64,000 nt of DNA from Aestuariivita sp. (GTDB lineage: Bacteria; Pseudomonadota; Alphaproteobacteria; Rhodobacterales; Rhodobacteraceae), in the NCBI RefSeq assembly GCF_021404545.1, contig NZ_JAAWWD010000060.1, positions 62,001 to 126,000 on the forward strand, written 5' to 3'. The position numbers and the translations under genes are program-made. This document shows positions 43,564 to 52,219 of the stretch, piece after piece (the first letter of the stretch is position 1; each line of letters begins with the position of its first letter). Under the pieces are notes generated by a model. The model made no database searches. It was given only the letters and a program-made list of their open reading frames with translations, and was not told the DNA's origin.

Positions 43564-45630
43564 ATGCCAGTGGGATATCTGGTTGATCTGGGTGCGAATA
43601 ACGCGCTGGGATCATCCGATCTTATCAGTGATCCATGGACGGATTTTGACAGCGCCGAAGAGTTGGGCCGCGGTGAATGGGAATTCACAGGGCGCGACGG
43701 CGGCAACAATTTTTCCAACGAGCAGGAGCCCGGGACCTATTTCCTGGCCACAGACGGCCAGGTCTATTTCGTTCCGGACTTCGGCGAGGTCGACCGGCTG
43801 GACACGGCGCAAGTCATCACCGCGCCGGACTATGCGGCGATCAACATCGTTGACGGCACCGATGAGGACGATGTCATCGACGGGACCTTCACCGATACCG
43901 ACGGCGATCAGGTCGATGAAGGGACCACCGGCGGCGCCAATGCCGACCTGGTCTTTGGCAATCAGGGTGACGACGACATCTCCTCCGGCGCGGGCCAGGA
44001 CACCGTCTATGGCGGGCTGGGAGACGACACCATCAGCGGCGGCCGCGGCGGGGATCTGCTCTTTGGCGATGATCCTGACGATGCCCCGGCCATAACCGAA
44101 CATCTCAGCTGGTCCTCCCAGGGCAGCGACGAGGCGGATATCTCGGGCACCTTCACCCAGGATACCGGCCTGATGAACGTCACGGTCGAATTCGATCAGC
44201 CGGGTTTTAACAACAACGCGACCTTCACGGTCGAGAGCAGCGACAGGATCTATACCGAAAGCGGAGAGCCCTTCGACCCCAACTCAAGCGCTCATGTGTT
44301 CGGGGATGGCGACGATGGGACCGGTCTGATCAGTCTGGGTTTCTCGTCCGGGGACCCGTCGGTCGAGGATGAGGTCACCAATGTTGTCTTTCGGATCAAC
44401 GATATCGATCATTCAGGCGGCAATCACAGGGATGTGCTGACGATCACCGCGACAGACGCGAATGGCGATCCGGTCAAAGTGACGATTACCGCCGAAGGAG
44501 ACGACACCGTCAGCGGCAATGTTGTGACAGCCGCCGATGGCGGGCAGACCCAGGCTCAGGCGGAAGGCTCTGTTCTGGTCGAGATCGCGGGCCCGGTCTC
44601 GGACATCGAGATCCTTTACGAGAACGCGCTGGACGGCACCCAGGCGATCTGGATCAGCGACGTCTATTTCGACGTCGTTCCAGTCGACGGCAACGATCAG
44701 ATCTCTGGCGATCAGGGCAACGACACGATCTTCGGTCAGGGCGGTGACGATCTTCTGGACGGCGGGAAAGGATCCGACAGCGTCGAGGGCGGCGCAGGCA
44801 ACGACACGATTGACATCGCGCAAGGCGACACCGTGTCGGGCGGCGCGGGTGACGATCTGTTCCGCATCGTCGATCTGGCCGAAAGCGGCAGCGGCACGAT
44901 CACACTTGTCGGCGGTGAGGATGACGAGACCGGCGGCGACACGCTGGATCTGGGCGGTCAGGCGGATCGCACCACGCTGAACCTGACCACCAATGAGCTG
45001 GGTGAGCTGGCAGGCTCGGTCGAGCTGATCGACGGCACGCTCCTGACCTTCAGCAATATCGAGAACATCATCTGCTTCACGCCCGGCACGCAGATCCTGA
45101 CGGTTGCAGGGCTCCGTCCGATCGAAACGCTGGCACCGGGCGATCTGATCCTGACCCGTGATCATGGCCCGCAGCCGCTGCGCTGGATGGGCCAACGCAC
45201 GGTGCCCGCAACGGGCGGGTTCGCGCCGGTGGAGATCGACCCGATGCTGATCGATGGCGCCACGGCACCCTTGCGTGTCTCGCAACAGCACCGGATCTTG
45301 TGGGAAGGCTACAGGGCGCAGATGCTGTTCGGCGAAAGCGAGGTTCTGGTTGCGGCCAAGCATCTTCTGTCGAGCCCTGCGGTGCGCCTGCGGGTCGGTG
45401 AAACCGTGACCTATATTCACCTGCTTTTTGACCGGCACGAGGTGATCTATGCCAATGGCATACCCACCGAGAGCTTTTATCCAGGCGATACGGCTCTCGA
45501 AACCGTGACCGATGAAGGACGCGACGAATTGTTCAGGATCTTTCCGGATCTACGGTGCGATCTTGGTGATTTCGGCCGTACCGCACGGGTCTGCCTGCGT
45601 CAGCATGAGGCGCCGTTGCTGGTCGCCTGA
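43564..45630 (+). CDS. RTX calcium-binding protein with C-terminal Hint domain
   Basis: A 688-residue acidic protein. An N-terminal beta domain (to about 115) is followed by RTX nonapeptide repeats at about 118-165 (NQGDDDIS, GGLGDDTIS), a beta-sandwich-like middle (about 175-370) and more RTX repeats (GDQGNDTIF, GGAGNDTID) to about 430. The C-terminal Hint_2-type domain starts near residue 504 at ICFTPGTQILT with a possible nucleophilic Cys and runs to about 640 (HRILWEGYRAQML, FDRHEVIYANG). RTX proteins are secreted by type I systems and fold with calcium; no signal peptide is present. The ATG at 43564 has GAGG nine bases upstream. Open frame before it is not coding. Confidence 0.87.
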   Translation: MPVGYLVDLGANNALGSSDLISDPWTDFDSAEELGRGEWEFTGRDGGNNFSNEQEPGTYFLATDGQVYFVPDFGEVDRLDTAQVITAPDYAAINIVDGTDEDDVIDGTFTDTDGDQVDEGTTGGANADLVFGNQGDDDISSGAGQDTVYGGLGDDTISGGRGGDLLFGDDPDDAPAITEHLSWSSQGSDEADISGTFTQDTGLMNVTVEFDQPGFNNNATFTVESSDRIYTESGEPFDPNSSAHVFGDGDDGTGLISLGFSSGDPSVEDEVTNVVFRINDIDHSGGNHRDVLTITATDANGDPVKVTITAEGDDTVSGNVVTAADGGQTQAQAEGSVLVEIAGPVSDIEILYENALDGTQAIWISDVYFDVVPVDGNDQISGDQGNDTIFGQGGDDLLDGGKGSDSVEGGAGNDTIDIAQGDTVSGGAGDDLFRIVDLAESGSGTITLVGGEDDETGGDTLDLGGQADRTTLNLTTNELGELAGSVELIDGTLLTFSNIENIICFTPGTQILTVAGLRPIETLAPGDLILTRDHGPQPLRWMGQRTVPATGGFAPVEIDPMLIDGATAPLRVSQQHRILWEGYRAQMLFGESEVLVAAKHLLSSPAVRLRVGETVTYIHLLFDRHEVIYANGIPTESFYPGDTALETVTDEGRDELFRIFPDLRCDLGDFGRTARVCLRQHEAPLLVA

Positions 45631-45645
45631 CCGGCAATATGCCCT

Positions 45646-46425
45646 TTACCCGGCGGCTTTGAGAATATCGGGACGTTCGCCCGCCGCCCAGCTGCGCACC
45701 GCATCCCCGAACGCGGCGAACAAGGGCCGTGAAACCGGATCGTTGGCCGCGTCCCATTCCGGGTGCCACTGCACCGATAGGGTAAAGCCCGGCGCACCCT
45801 CGACATAGATCGCCTCGGGTGTGCCATCGGGGGCGTAGCCATCAATCGCGATGCGCGCGCCCGGCGTCTTGATCCCCTGACCGTGCAATGTGTTTGTCAT
45901 CACCTCGGCGGCGCCGAAAAGGCGGTGAAACACGCCGCCTTCGGACAGGGTCACCTTGTGGCGCAGCGCAAACTTTTCTTCCAGCGTGCCATCGGGCGGC
46001 ATGCGGTGGTTCATCCGCCCCGGCAAATCGCGGATCTCCGGATAAAGCGTGCCGCCCATGGCGACGTTGACCTCTTGAAACCCCCGGCAGATACCCAGGA
46101 ACGGCTGCCCGCTTTCGACACAGGCCCGCACCAGCGGCAATGTGATCGCGTCGCGCGCCCTGTCGAAATCGCCATGCGCTTCGGTCGGCGGCTCGCCATA
46201 TTCCTCGGGATGCACATTGGGCCGCCCGCCGGTCAGGACAAAGCCGTCGCAAACCTCAAGAAGTTCGGGCACCGAAGTCAGGCGCGGATCTGAGGGGATC
46301 AGCATCGGCACGCAGCCCGACACCTCTGCGACCGCGTGTGAATTCATGGTGCCACCCGCATGTACGGCGTACTGATCGTTGATCAGATGCGAATTGCTGA
46401 TGATGCCGACGACAGGCCGCGCCAT
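45646..46425 (-). CDS. Class I glutamine amidotransferase-like gamma-glutamyl hydrolase (C26, PuuD-like)
   Basis: A 259-residue C26 peptidase. The nucleophile is Cys113 in PFLGICRGFQEVNVAMGG, with a C-terminal His in SVQWHPEWDA as partner. PuuD cleaves gamma-glutamyl-GABA in putrescine breakdown; others in the family hydrolyse gamma-glutamyl conjugates. The ATG at 46425 gives MARPVVGIISNSHL, the usual N-terminus; the longer open frame is not coding. No other Puu gene is near, so the substrate is open. Confidence 0.88.
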   Translation of the reverse strand: MARPVVGIISNSHLINDQYAVHAGGTMNSHAVAEVSGCVPMLIPSDPRLTSVPELLEVCDGFVLTGGRPNVHPEEYGEPPTEAHGDFDRARDAITLPLVRACVESGQPFLGICRGFQEVNVAMGGTLYPEIRDLPGRMNHRMPPDGTLEEKFALRHKVTLSEGGVFHRLFGAAEVMTNTLHGQGIKTPGARIAIDGYAPDGTPEAIYVEGAPGFTLSVQWHPEWDAANDPVSRPLFAAFGDAVRSWAAGERPDILKAAG

Positions 46426-46551
46426 GTGTATCCCCGTGATCGTGTCCCTTGGCGAAAAGATAGAGCCGCAATACACCAACAGCAACTACGTGAGCTGCGC
46501 GGGCGCGCACACGCCCCTGTGCGCCTGCCCATCCTGCCCAAAAACTGTAAC

Positions 46552-46767
46552 TTAAGCGTTGATGGATGCGTTGCCGGACATCGGGCCGGATTGGCCGCCC
46601 CATTCGCAAACAGCGATCCGATCCGAGCGCGTGTTCAAAACAGCACGATCCGGCCCGCGCACCATCCGCTGCGCTCCCCCCCCGGCCACACGGGCAAGCA
46701 GGCGGGCGCGCTGCGCATACTCCGTCTCGATCCGCGCCGCGCCATCTGTCTGTCGCGCGGCGCGCAA
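46552..46767 (-). CDS. Possible small ORF behind the GlcG-like gene
   Basis: A 71-residue frame from a TTG at 46767, nine bases after the GlcG-like stop and in the same direction, ending at a TAA. Its codons favour G or C in the third position, and the peptide reads soberly (RIETEYAQRARLLARVAG, AVLNTRSDRIAVCEW, SGNASINA) rather than Arg/Pro-rich as shadows do here. I recognise no family, and it could be a 3' fragment of a decayed gene. The Shine-Dalgarno GAGG is only one base from the TTG, which weakens the start. The rest of 46426-46775 shows no feature. Confidence 0.3.
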   Translation of the reverse strand: MRAARQTDGAARIETEYAQRARLLARVAGGGAQRMVRGPDRAVLNTRSDRIAVCEWGGQSGPMSGNASINA

Positions 46768-46775
46768 TCCTCGGC

Positions 46776-47201
46776 TCAGATCTCTCCGATCAGGCCCGCC
46801 GCTTCGATCCCCGCCATTGCGGCGACGGCGTCATTGTCCGATGTGTCGCCGGTCACGCCCACGGCACCAATCACAACACCTTTCTTGTCGCGCAGCAGAA
46901 CGCCCCCCGGCACCGGGACAAGCTGCCCACCGAAAAGCCCGTTCACAGCGCCCATGAAATAGGCCTGGGTTTCGGCGCGCGCCATCTGCGCGGTGCCCGC
47001 CAGCCCCAGCATCACCGATCCATAGGCCTTGCCATGGGCGACCGCGAACCGGCCCGGCGCCGCGCCGTCCTCACGCTCGAACGCCTGCACATGCCCGCCC
47101 GCATCCAGCACCACGACCGAGAGCGGTTTGAGCTCCATCTCACGCCCCTTCTCCAGCGCTTTGCGGATAATCGTGCGTGCTTTTCTGAGTGAAATCGTCA
47201 T
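46776..47201 (-). CDS. glcG: GlcG/HbpS family haem- or cofactor-binding protein
   Basis: A 141-residue GlcG/HbpS (DUF336) protein: LKPLSVVVLDAGGHVQAFEREDGAAPG, AVAHGKAYGSVMLG, and PGGVLLRDKKGVVIGAVGVTGD. HbpS homologues bind haem and sense redox or make it available; in enterobacterial glc operons glcG is next to glycolate oxidase and glcB and its role is unclear. The gene lies in the group led by glcB, which supports the glc label. The ATG at 47201 puts MTISLRKARTIIRKALEKG first, as expected. Confidence in family is high, in function low. Confidence 0.87.
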   Translation of the reverse strand: MTISLRKARTIIRKALEKGREMELKPLSVVVLDAGGHVQAFEREDGAAPGRFAVAHGKAYGSVMLGLAGTAQMARAETQAYFMGAVNGLFGGQLVPVPGGVLLRDKKGVVIGAVGVTGDTSDNDAVAAMAGIEAAGLIGEI

Positions 47202-47277
47202 TCTGCGGCTCCCGTTGGCAGTTGTCGCGTTCAGATATCTGGGTGCGCGCGAGGAGGCAACGCCCCCTCGCCGCTTT

Positions 47278-47715
47278 TCAGCCCGGAACCCGATCGCGAT
47301 GAGCCAGACCCGCGATCTCCAGCATCCTTGGATCGGCCTCTTGCATGCGGGTAACCACCTGCGGGCAACGATGGCAGGCCGCGGCACCTTCCTGCACATA
47401 CCACCGGCAGGTCCGCCGGATCGCACAGGGCGGTAGCTTGTCCACACGGGGTGACAACCCATCGGCGATCCGCACCGCAAGCTGGCATTTGCCTGCCTCG
47501 AAATGGGTGCATTTGCTCTCGGCACATGGCGCTGCAAAGCGCAGCACATGCGTCGGTGGCACGGCACCGGTGGCCTCCAGCAGATCCGGCGTCACCGGCA
47601 CATGGGCGTTGACATAGGTAAGCTCAGGCCCCTCCGGCCCTCGCTCGACCACGCCCAAAACCTGTGCATCCGGCATCTCCGGCTGCGCCGAGGGGCAACT
47701 CAGCGGGCGTTTCAC
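47278..47715 (-). CDS. Small cysteine-rich protein of unknown function
   Basis: A 145-residue soluble protein with eight cysteines, seven of them arranged CAESKCTHFEAGKC (64, 69, 77), CAIRRTCRWY (97, 103) and CHRCP (114, 117). That layout can bind an iron-sulphur cluster or zinc. No known family is recognised. The ATG overlaps the stop of the preceding 110-residue gene by four bases, so the two are made together. Possible electron-transfer or metal partner in the glc-like group; this is inference. The next gene downstream is the GlcG-like one, 76 bases on. Confidence 0.75.
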   Translation of the reverse strand: MKRPLSCPSAQPEMPDAQVLGVVERGPEGPELTYVNAHVPVTPDLLEATGAVPPTHVLRFAAPCAESKCTHFEAGKCQLAVRIADGLSPRVDKLPPCAIRRTCRWYVQEGAAACHRCPQVVTRMQEADPRMLEIAGLAHRDRVPG

Positions 47716-48044
47716 CGGAGCGTGTCGAACTGGATGGGCCCGGAGGGGAAGTAACCCATCGTGCCGAAATCCTTGAAGATCTGGACGGTGGGACTGGCGC
47801 CTTCGGCGACAGGCCCCATCGCATCGGTGATCTTGGCAGACATCTCATAAACCTCACGCATGTTAAGCCGGTCCAGATCCATATCGCGCCAGATCAGCCC
47901 TACCGTGCCGATATCGGGAAAAACGCCGATCTCGACCCGACCGCCGCCAAGGACCTCGATCCGGTCGGCAATCACGTGTTCCGCGGCTTTTCTGGCCCGC
48001 GCCGTCACCTCGTCCACTGGGACGGATTTTGCTCGTATTGACAT
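47712..48044 (-). CDS. Small protein of unknown function coupled to the cysteine-rich protein
   Basis: A 110-residue acidic-basic mixed protein without cysteine, signal peptide or membrane segment: EVLGGGRVEIGVFPDIGTVGLIWRD and VQIFKDFGTMGYFPSGPIQFDTLR look like beta strands of a small domain. I do not recognise a family. AGGAG six bases before the ATG is a good ribosome site, and a 6-bp hairpin GGTGCG/CGCACC (48076-48092) lies in the leader just ahead. It starts the pair with the cysteine-rich gene, so a two-component partner arrangement is plausible. Confidence 0.75.
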   Translation of the reverse strand: MSIRAKSVPVDEVTARARKAAEHVIADRIEVLGGGRVEIGVFPDIGTVGLIWRDMDLDRLNMREVYEMSAKITDAMGPVAEGASPTVQIFKDFGTMGYFPSGPIQFDTLR

Positions 48045-48154
48045 GACTTTCTCCTAAAAATTGCTTTTGAAAACCGGTGCGACAGGCGCACCGCGACGCA
48101 GAAAAAAATGGATCTGCGCCGCTAAAGCGTACAGCAAAGGGCCGCGAAAAACAA

Positions 48155-48192
48155 TTCTGGCGCGAGTAGGGTAATCCATACTCGCGCCAGAA
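48155..48192 (-). terminator. Rho-independent terminator after glcB
   Basis: A perfect 14-bp stem (48155-48168 with 48179-48192, beginning TTCTGGCGCG) and a 10-base loop. Read on the minus strand it is followed at once by TTGTTTTT, a proper U-tract. It lies 34 bases after the glcB stop, so glcB is ended here and the small genes below need their own promoter between 48045 and 48150. Confidence 0.85.
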
Positions 48193-48225
48193 CCCTGGTC
48201 ATGTAACATGTAAGCTGTGTTGCGT

Positions 48226-50364
48226 TCAGGACGCTTTGAGTTCCAACCGCCGGGCATGCAGCACCGGCTCGGTATATCCCGAGGGCTGCACACGCCCCTC
48301 GAACACCAGATCGCAGGCGGCGCGGAAGGCAACGCCATCGAAACCGGGCGCCATCGGCACATAGGCGGGATCGCCCGCGTTCTGATTGTCCACCACTTCG
48401 GCCATTTTCTTCATCGCGCCCATCGCCTGATCACGACTGACCACACCGTGATGCAGCCAGTTGGCAATGTGCTGGGCCGAGATACGGCAAGTCGCGCGGT
48501 CTTCCATCAGACCGACTCCGTTCAGATCCGGCACCTTCGAGCAGCCCACACCCTGATCGATCCAGCGCACGACATAGCCTAGGATACCTTGCGCGTTGTT
48601 TTCGACCTCGCGCAGGATCTGTGCCTCGGTCCATTTGCGGAACGTGGCAAGCGGAATGCCCAGAATACCATCCACATGGGCACGGCGACCGGTCGCCTTC
48701 AGCGCGTCCTGGACGGCAAAGACATCGATCTGGTGGTAATGCAGCGCATGCAGCGTCGCGGCCGTCGGGCTGGGCACCCAGGCGCAATTGGCGCCGGCCT
48801 TGGGATGCTCGATCTTCTGTTCGAGCATGGCGGCCATCCGGTCGGGCATGGCCCACATGCCCTTGCCGATCTGCGCTTTGCCCTGCAACCCGCATTCAAG
48901 CCCGATATCCACGTTCAGGTTCTCATAGGCGGTGATCCAGGATTTCCTCTTGATGAAGTCCTTGCGGCTGAATGGCCCGGCCTCCATCGAGGTGTGGATT
49001 TCATCCCCGGTCCGGTCCAGGAAACCGGTATTGATGAAGGCCACCCGGTGCTTGGCTGCCCGGATACATTCCTTGAGATTGACCGAGGTGCGCCGCTCTT
49101 CGTCCATGATGCCCAGCTTGACCGTGTTTCGCGGCAGCCCGAGGATCTCTTCGACCAGCGTAAAGATACGGTCGGCAAAGGCCACCTCTTCGGGGCCGTG
49201 CATCTTGGGTTTGACCACATAGACCGAGCCGGTGACCGAATTCCCGCTGTCGCGCGCCAGATCGTGCATCGCGATCAGGGTGGTGACCAGGGCGTCCATC
49301 AAACCCTCGAATACCTCGGCCCCGTCAGTGTCCAGGATTGCCGGGTTGGTCATCAGATGGCCCACATTACGCACCAGCATCAGGGCGCGGCCCTTGATCG
49401 TGACCTCTGCGCCGTCGGGCGCGGTATAGACACGATCCGCGTTAAGCCGCCGCGTCAGCGTCTCGCCCGCCTTCTCGAAGGTCTCGCTCAGGTCGCCCTT
49501 CATCAGGCCCAGCCAGTTGGTATAGGCCAGCACCTTGTCTTCGGCATCGACGCAGGCCACCGAATCCTCGCAATCTATGATCGCCGAGACGGCACTTTCC
49601 ATCACCACATCGGCCAGACCCGCCTGATCGCGGCTGCCGATCGGGTGCGTGCGGTCAAAGACCAGCTCCACATGCAGCCCGTGATTGCGCAAGAGCACCG
49701 CGTCGGGCGCTTTGGGATGTCCGGTGAAGCCCACGAATTTGGCGGGATCGGCCAATGGCATATCGTCGATCAAAAGCGCGCCGTCATGCACGTAGTACCG
49801 CCGCGCATCCGCATGGCTGCCCCCGTCGATGGGGAACGCCTCGTCCAGAAACACCCGCGCGCGCGCCACGACCCGAGCGCCGCGGCCCTTGTCATATCCG
49901 CCCTTGGGCGGGGCCGAGCCCATCGCATCGGTGCCATAAAACCCATCATAAAGACTGCCCCAGCGGGCATTGGCCGCATTCAGCGCATAGCGCGCATTGG
50001 TGATCGGCACCACAAGCTGGGGTCCTGGAACCTGCGCGATCTCAGGGTCGACATTGGCGGTCTCGATCTCAAATGCAGGGCCTTCGGGCAAGAGATATCC
50101 GATCTCTTCCAGAAAGGCGCGATAGGCGGTGTGATCATGGGGCTGGTCGCGATGCGCGATGTGCCAGGCGTCGATCTTGGCTTGCAGATCGGCACGTTTG
50201 TCCAGCAGCGCCCGGTTGTCCGGCCCCAGTTCATGCACCATCCGCGACAGCCCGCTCCAGAACCTGCCGGACGCGATACCGGTTCCCGGCAGCGCCTTGT
50301 TCTCGATGAAATCCACCAGTTCGGGCGCCACCTGCAGCCCCTCAATGATCTGACGCTCGCTCAT
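48226..50364 (-). CDS. glcB: Malate synthase G
   Basis: A 712-residue malate synthase G, which condenses glyoxylate with acetyl-CoA to malate. The size and N-terminal insert mark type G. Segments include [70 protein letters not shown] and the late [34 protein letters not shown], with the metal ligands in the ED motifs. The ATG at 50364 gives [17 protein letters not shown]; upstream sequence in frame is non-coding. It is the first gene of a minus-strand glc-like group and is closed by a terminator. Confidence 0.96.
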   Translation of the reverse strand: MSERQIIEGLQVAPELVDFIENKALPGTGIASGRFWSGLSRMVHELGPDNRALLDKRADLQAKIDAWHIAHRDQPHDHTAYRAFLEEIGYLLPEGPAFEIETANVDPEIAQVPGPQLVVPITNARYALNAANARWGSLYDGFYGTDAMGSAPPKGGYDKGRGARVVARARVFLDEAFPIDGGSHADARRYYVHDGALLIDDMPLADPAKFVGFTGHPKAPDAVLLRNHGLHVELVFDRTHPIGSRDQAGLADVVMESAVSAIIDCEDSVACVDAEDKVLAYTNWLGLMKGDLSETFEKAGETLTRRLNADRVYTAPDGAEVTIKGRALMLVRNVGHLMTNPAILDTDGAEVFEGLMDALVTTLIAMHDLARDSGNSVTGSVYVVKPKMHGPEEVAFADRIFTLVEEILGLPRNTVKLGIMDEERRTSVNLKECIRAAKHRVAFINTGFLDRTGDEIHTSMEAGPFSRKDFIKRKSWITAYENLNVDIGLECGLQGKAQIGKGMWAMPDRMAAMLEQKIEHPKAGANCAWVPSPTAATLHALHYHQIDVFAVQDALKATGRRAHVDGILGIPLATFRKWTEAQILREVENNAQGILGYVVRWIDQGVGCSKVPDLNGVGLMEDRATCRISAQHIANWLHHGVVSRDQAMGAMKKMAEVVDNQNAGDPAYVPMAPGFDGVAFRAACDLVFEGRVQPSGYTEPVLHARRLELKAS

Positions 50365-50476
50365 GTGACGGCTCCCTGTTTGCCCCGTGTACGGCTGTAT
50401 ACCGCGCGCTAGGTAGAACGAAAGTTTCCTATAGGCAACAGACGCGGTCAGAGTTTTTGACCAATCTCGGTGTTTT

Positions 50477-50620
50477 TCAATGGCGCCTGCGGCGGCAGCG
50501 GTCAGAGCAGTATTTGACCTGGTCCCAGACCTTCGCCCATTTCCGGCGCCAAGCGAACGGGCGTCCACAGGCGGCACAGTCCTTTTGTGCCAGGTCGGGC
50601 TTGCGCCGCATCCGGGCCAT
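50477..50620 (-). CDS. DUF2256 family tiny zinc-ribbon-like protein
   Basis: A 47-residue gene I read by hand; it is too short for automatic listing here. The sequence begins [20 protein letters not shown] and ends with a run of arginines. Cysteines at 15, 18, 38 and 42 (CAAC and CSDRC) make a likely zinc ribbon, with [17 protein letters not shown] between. This is the DUF2256 pattern. DUF2256 genes are known neighbours of cryptochrome/photolyase genes, and here the ATG (50620-50618) overlaps the photolyase TGA by one base, so they are translationally coupled. An alternative ATG is at 50611. Function unknown, perhaps linked to light or DNA. Confidence 0.85.
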   Translation of the reverse strand: MARMRRKPDLAQKDCAACGRPFAWRRKWAKVWDQVKYCSDRCRRRRH

Positions 50621-52119
50621 CAGAACTCGAATCCCAGCTGGCGCGGGTCGGCCCGGCCTTTGGCACGCGGCGCGCGGTCGTTGACGAAATGCCCCTGTGG
50701 GTCCTTGCGCGAGGCGTGCTTTTCGATCACCCGCGCGGCCTCGGCCCGGAAGGCACCGCCCTTGCGCACCGCCCAGATCGCCTGACGCGCGGCGCGCGCG
50801 GCCTCGGCCAGATCGACGATGGGGGCTCGGTAGGCAAGGCGCGCAGCACCCTCCCAGCGCCAGGGTTCTTGCAGGAGTATGTCGGGCACCGCCGCCAGTT
50901 CAGGCAGCCAGCGGCGGGTGAAGATGCCCTGCGGATCCTGATCCAGCCCCTGTTTGACGGGGTTATAGATCCGTACGGTGTTCATGCCCGTGCTGCCCGA
51001 TTGCATCTGCACCTGAGACCAGTGGATGCCCGGCTCATAGTCAGTGAACCGGCGCGCCAGATGCAGCCCGGTCTGCCGCCAGTCGAGCCACAGGTGATAG
51101 GAAGCGAAAGACATCACCATCGACCGCATTCGGAAATTCAGCCAGCCTGTCGCCTCAAGATACCGCATGCAGGCATCCACGAACGGCACGCCGGTCTCTC
51201 CGGTCTCCCACGCAGCCCGGCGTGCGGGGTCGTCGCCACGCAGATCCTGATAGGCTGAATGCAGGCAGCGCTGTTCAAGCGCGGGCGCGTCTTCGAGCTT
51301 TTGCATGAAATGATCGCGCCAGGCGAGCCGGGCCTGAAAGCTCTTGAACGCCCCGCCCCAGCCCACGCGTGTGCCTTTGACCTCCCGTTGGCGGGCGGCA
51401 GTGGCCCGGGCCGCCTCGCGTCCCGACACGGTGCCCAGCGCCAGATGCGGCGAGAGGCGCGAACAGGCGACCTCCCCCGTCAGGGGTGAGGACATCGCGC
51501 GGCGATAGTCCTGCCCACGGGTTGTCAGGAAACTCTCCAACAGCGTCAGCGCCGCGGTCCGCCCACCGGGCTGGCGGTCGGCGCAATCATCGGCCAGCAG
51601 ATCCGGCCAGGCATCGCCGGGCTGGGCGGGAGCGGCGCGCAGGCCCGAAACCTCGGCGACAGACGCGCGCAGAAAGGCGTTGCGCCGCGCGGCCCAGCCA
51701 TCGCGCCCGGGCAATCGGCGCACCACGCCCGATTGCGGCAGCTCGGTCCAGACCACACCCTGGCCCCGCGCCCAATGCGCCACAGCGCGGTCGCGGGCGA
51801 ATGTCCAGGCGTTGCCGGTTTCCTCGTGGCTGACCAGATGCTGCGCCCCGGTCCGGGCGCGCAGCGCCTCAAGCACATCGACGGCGCTGCCCACGCGCAG
51901 GCAGAGCGTCAGGCCCAGCGCATCGAGCTGGTCGCGCAGATCGGCCACGCATTCCCGCAGAAAGGCGAACTGACGCCCCGATACGTCCTCAAGCGCCCAA
52001 TACTCCGGCTCAACCACATAGACCGGCAGAACCGGACCCAGCGCCGCAGCATGCGCCAGCGCCGGGTGATCGGCCACCCGCAAATCTCTCTTGAACCACA
52101 GCAGAACCGGTCGTGTCAT
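50620..52119 (-). CDS. phrB: Cryptochrome/photolyase family protein with FAD-binding domain
   Basis: A photolyase-type flavoprotein of about 499 residues. The N-terminal photolyase domain starts RPVLLWFKRDLRVADHPALAHAA, and the FAD domain includes GEVACSRLSPHLALGTVS, WRDHFMQKLE, TGVPFVDACMRYLEATGWLNFRMRSMVMSFASYHLWLDW and the late IHWSQVQMQSGSTGMNTVRIYNP. It could repair cyclobutane dimers or serve as a cryptochrome; the sequence does not decide. The start is uncertain: ATGs at 52119, 52131 and 52149 are in frame, and none has a clear Shine-Dalgarno; I use 52119 as the conserved N-terminus. It is divergent from pepN and coupled to the DUF2256 gene. Confidence 0.9.
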   Translation of the reverse strand: MTRPVLLWFKRDLRVADHPALAHAAALGPVLPVYVVEPEYWALEDVSGRQFAFLRECVADLRDQLDALGLTLCLRVGSAVDVLEALRARTGAQHLVSHEETGNAWTFARDRAVAHWARGQGVVWTELPQSGVVRRLPGRDGWAARRNAFLRASVAEVSGLRAAPAQPGDAWPDLLADDCADRQPGGRTAALTLLESFLTTRGQDYRRAMSSPLTGEVACSRLSPHLALGTVSGREAARATAARQREVKGTRVGWGGAFKSFQARLAWRDHFMQKLEDAPALEQRCLHSAYQDLRGDDPARRAAWETGETGVPFVDACMRYLEATGWLNFRMRSMVMSFASYHLWLDWRQTGLHLARRFTDYEPGIHWSQVQMQSGSTGMNTVRIYNPVKQGLDQDPQGIFTRRWLPELAAVPDILLQEPWRWEGAARLAYRAPIVDLAEAARAARQAIWAVRKGGAFRAEAARVIEKHASRKDPQGHFVNDRAPRAKGRADPRQLGFEF

Positions 52120-52219
52120 GGCCTCTGACATAGCGGGCGCGCGGGCCATGGAAACCCCGCTTGCAGCCCTGCTGCGATGGCCCTACCGTCTGCCCAACCC
52201 CCAAAGACCGGAGCCCCCG

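Noticed and set aside
45073-45530. Hint domain read as an intein
   Set aside because: It lies at the C-terminus with no extein behind it and has no terminal His-Asn; fits Hint_2 of RTX proteins.
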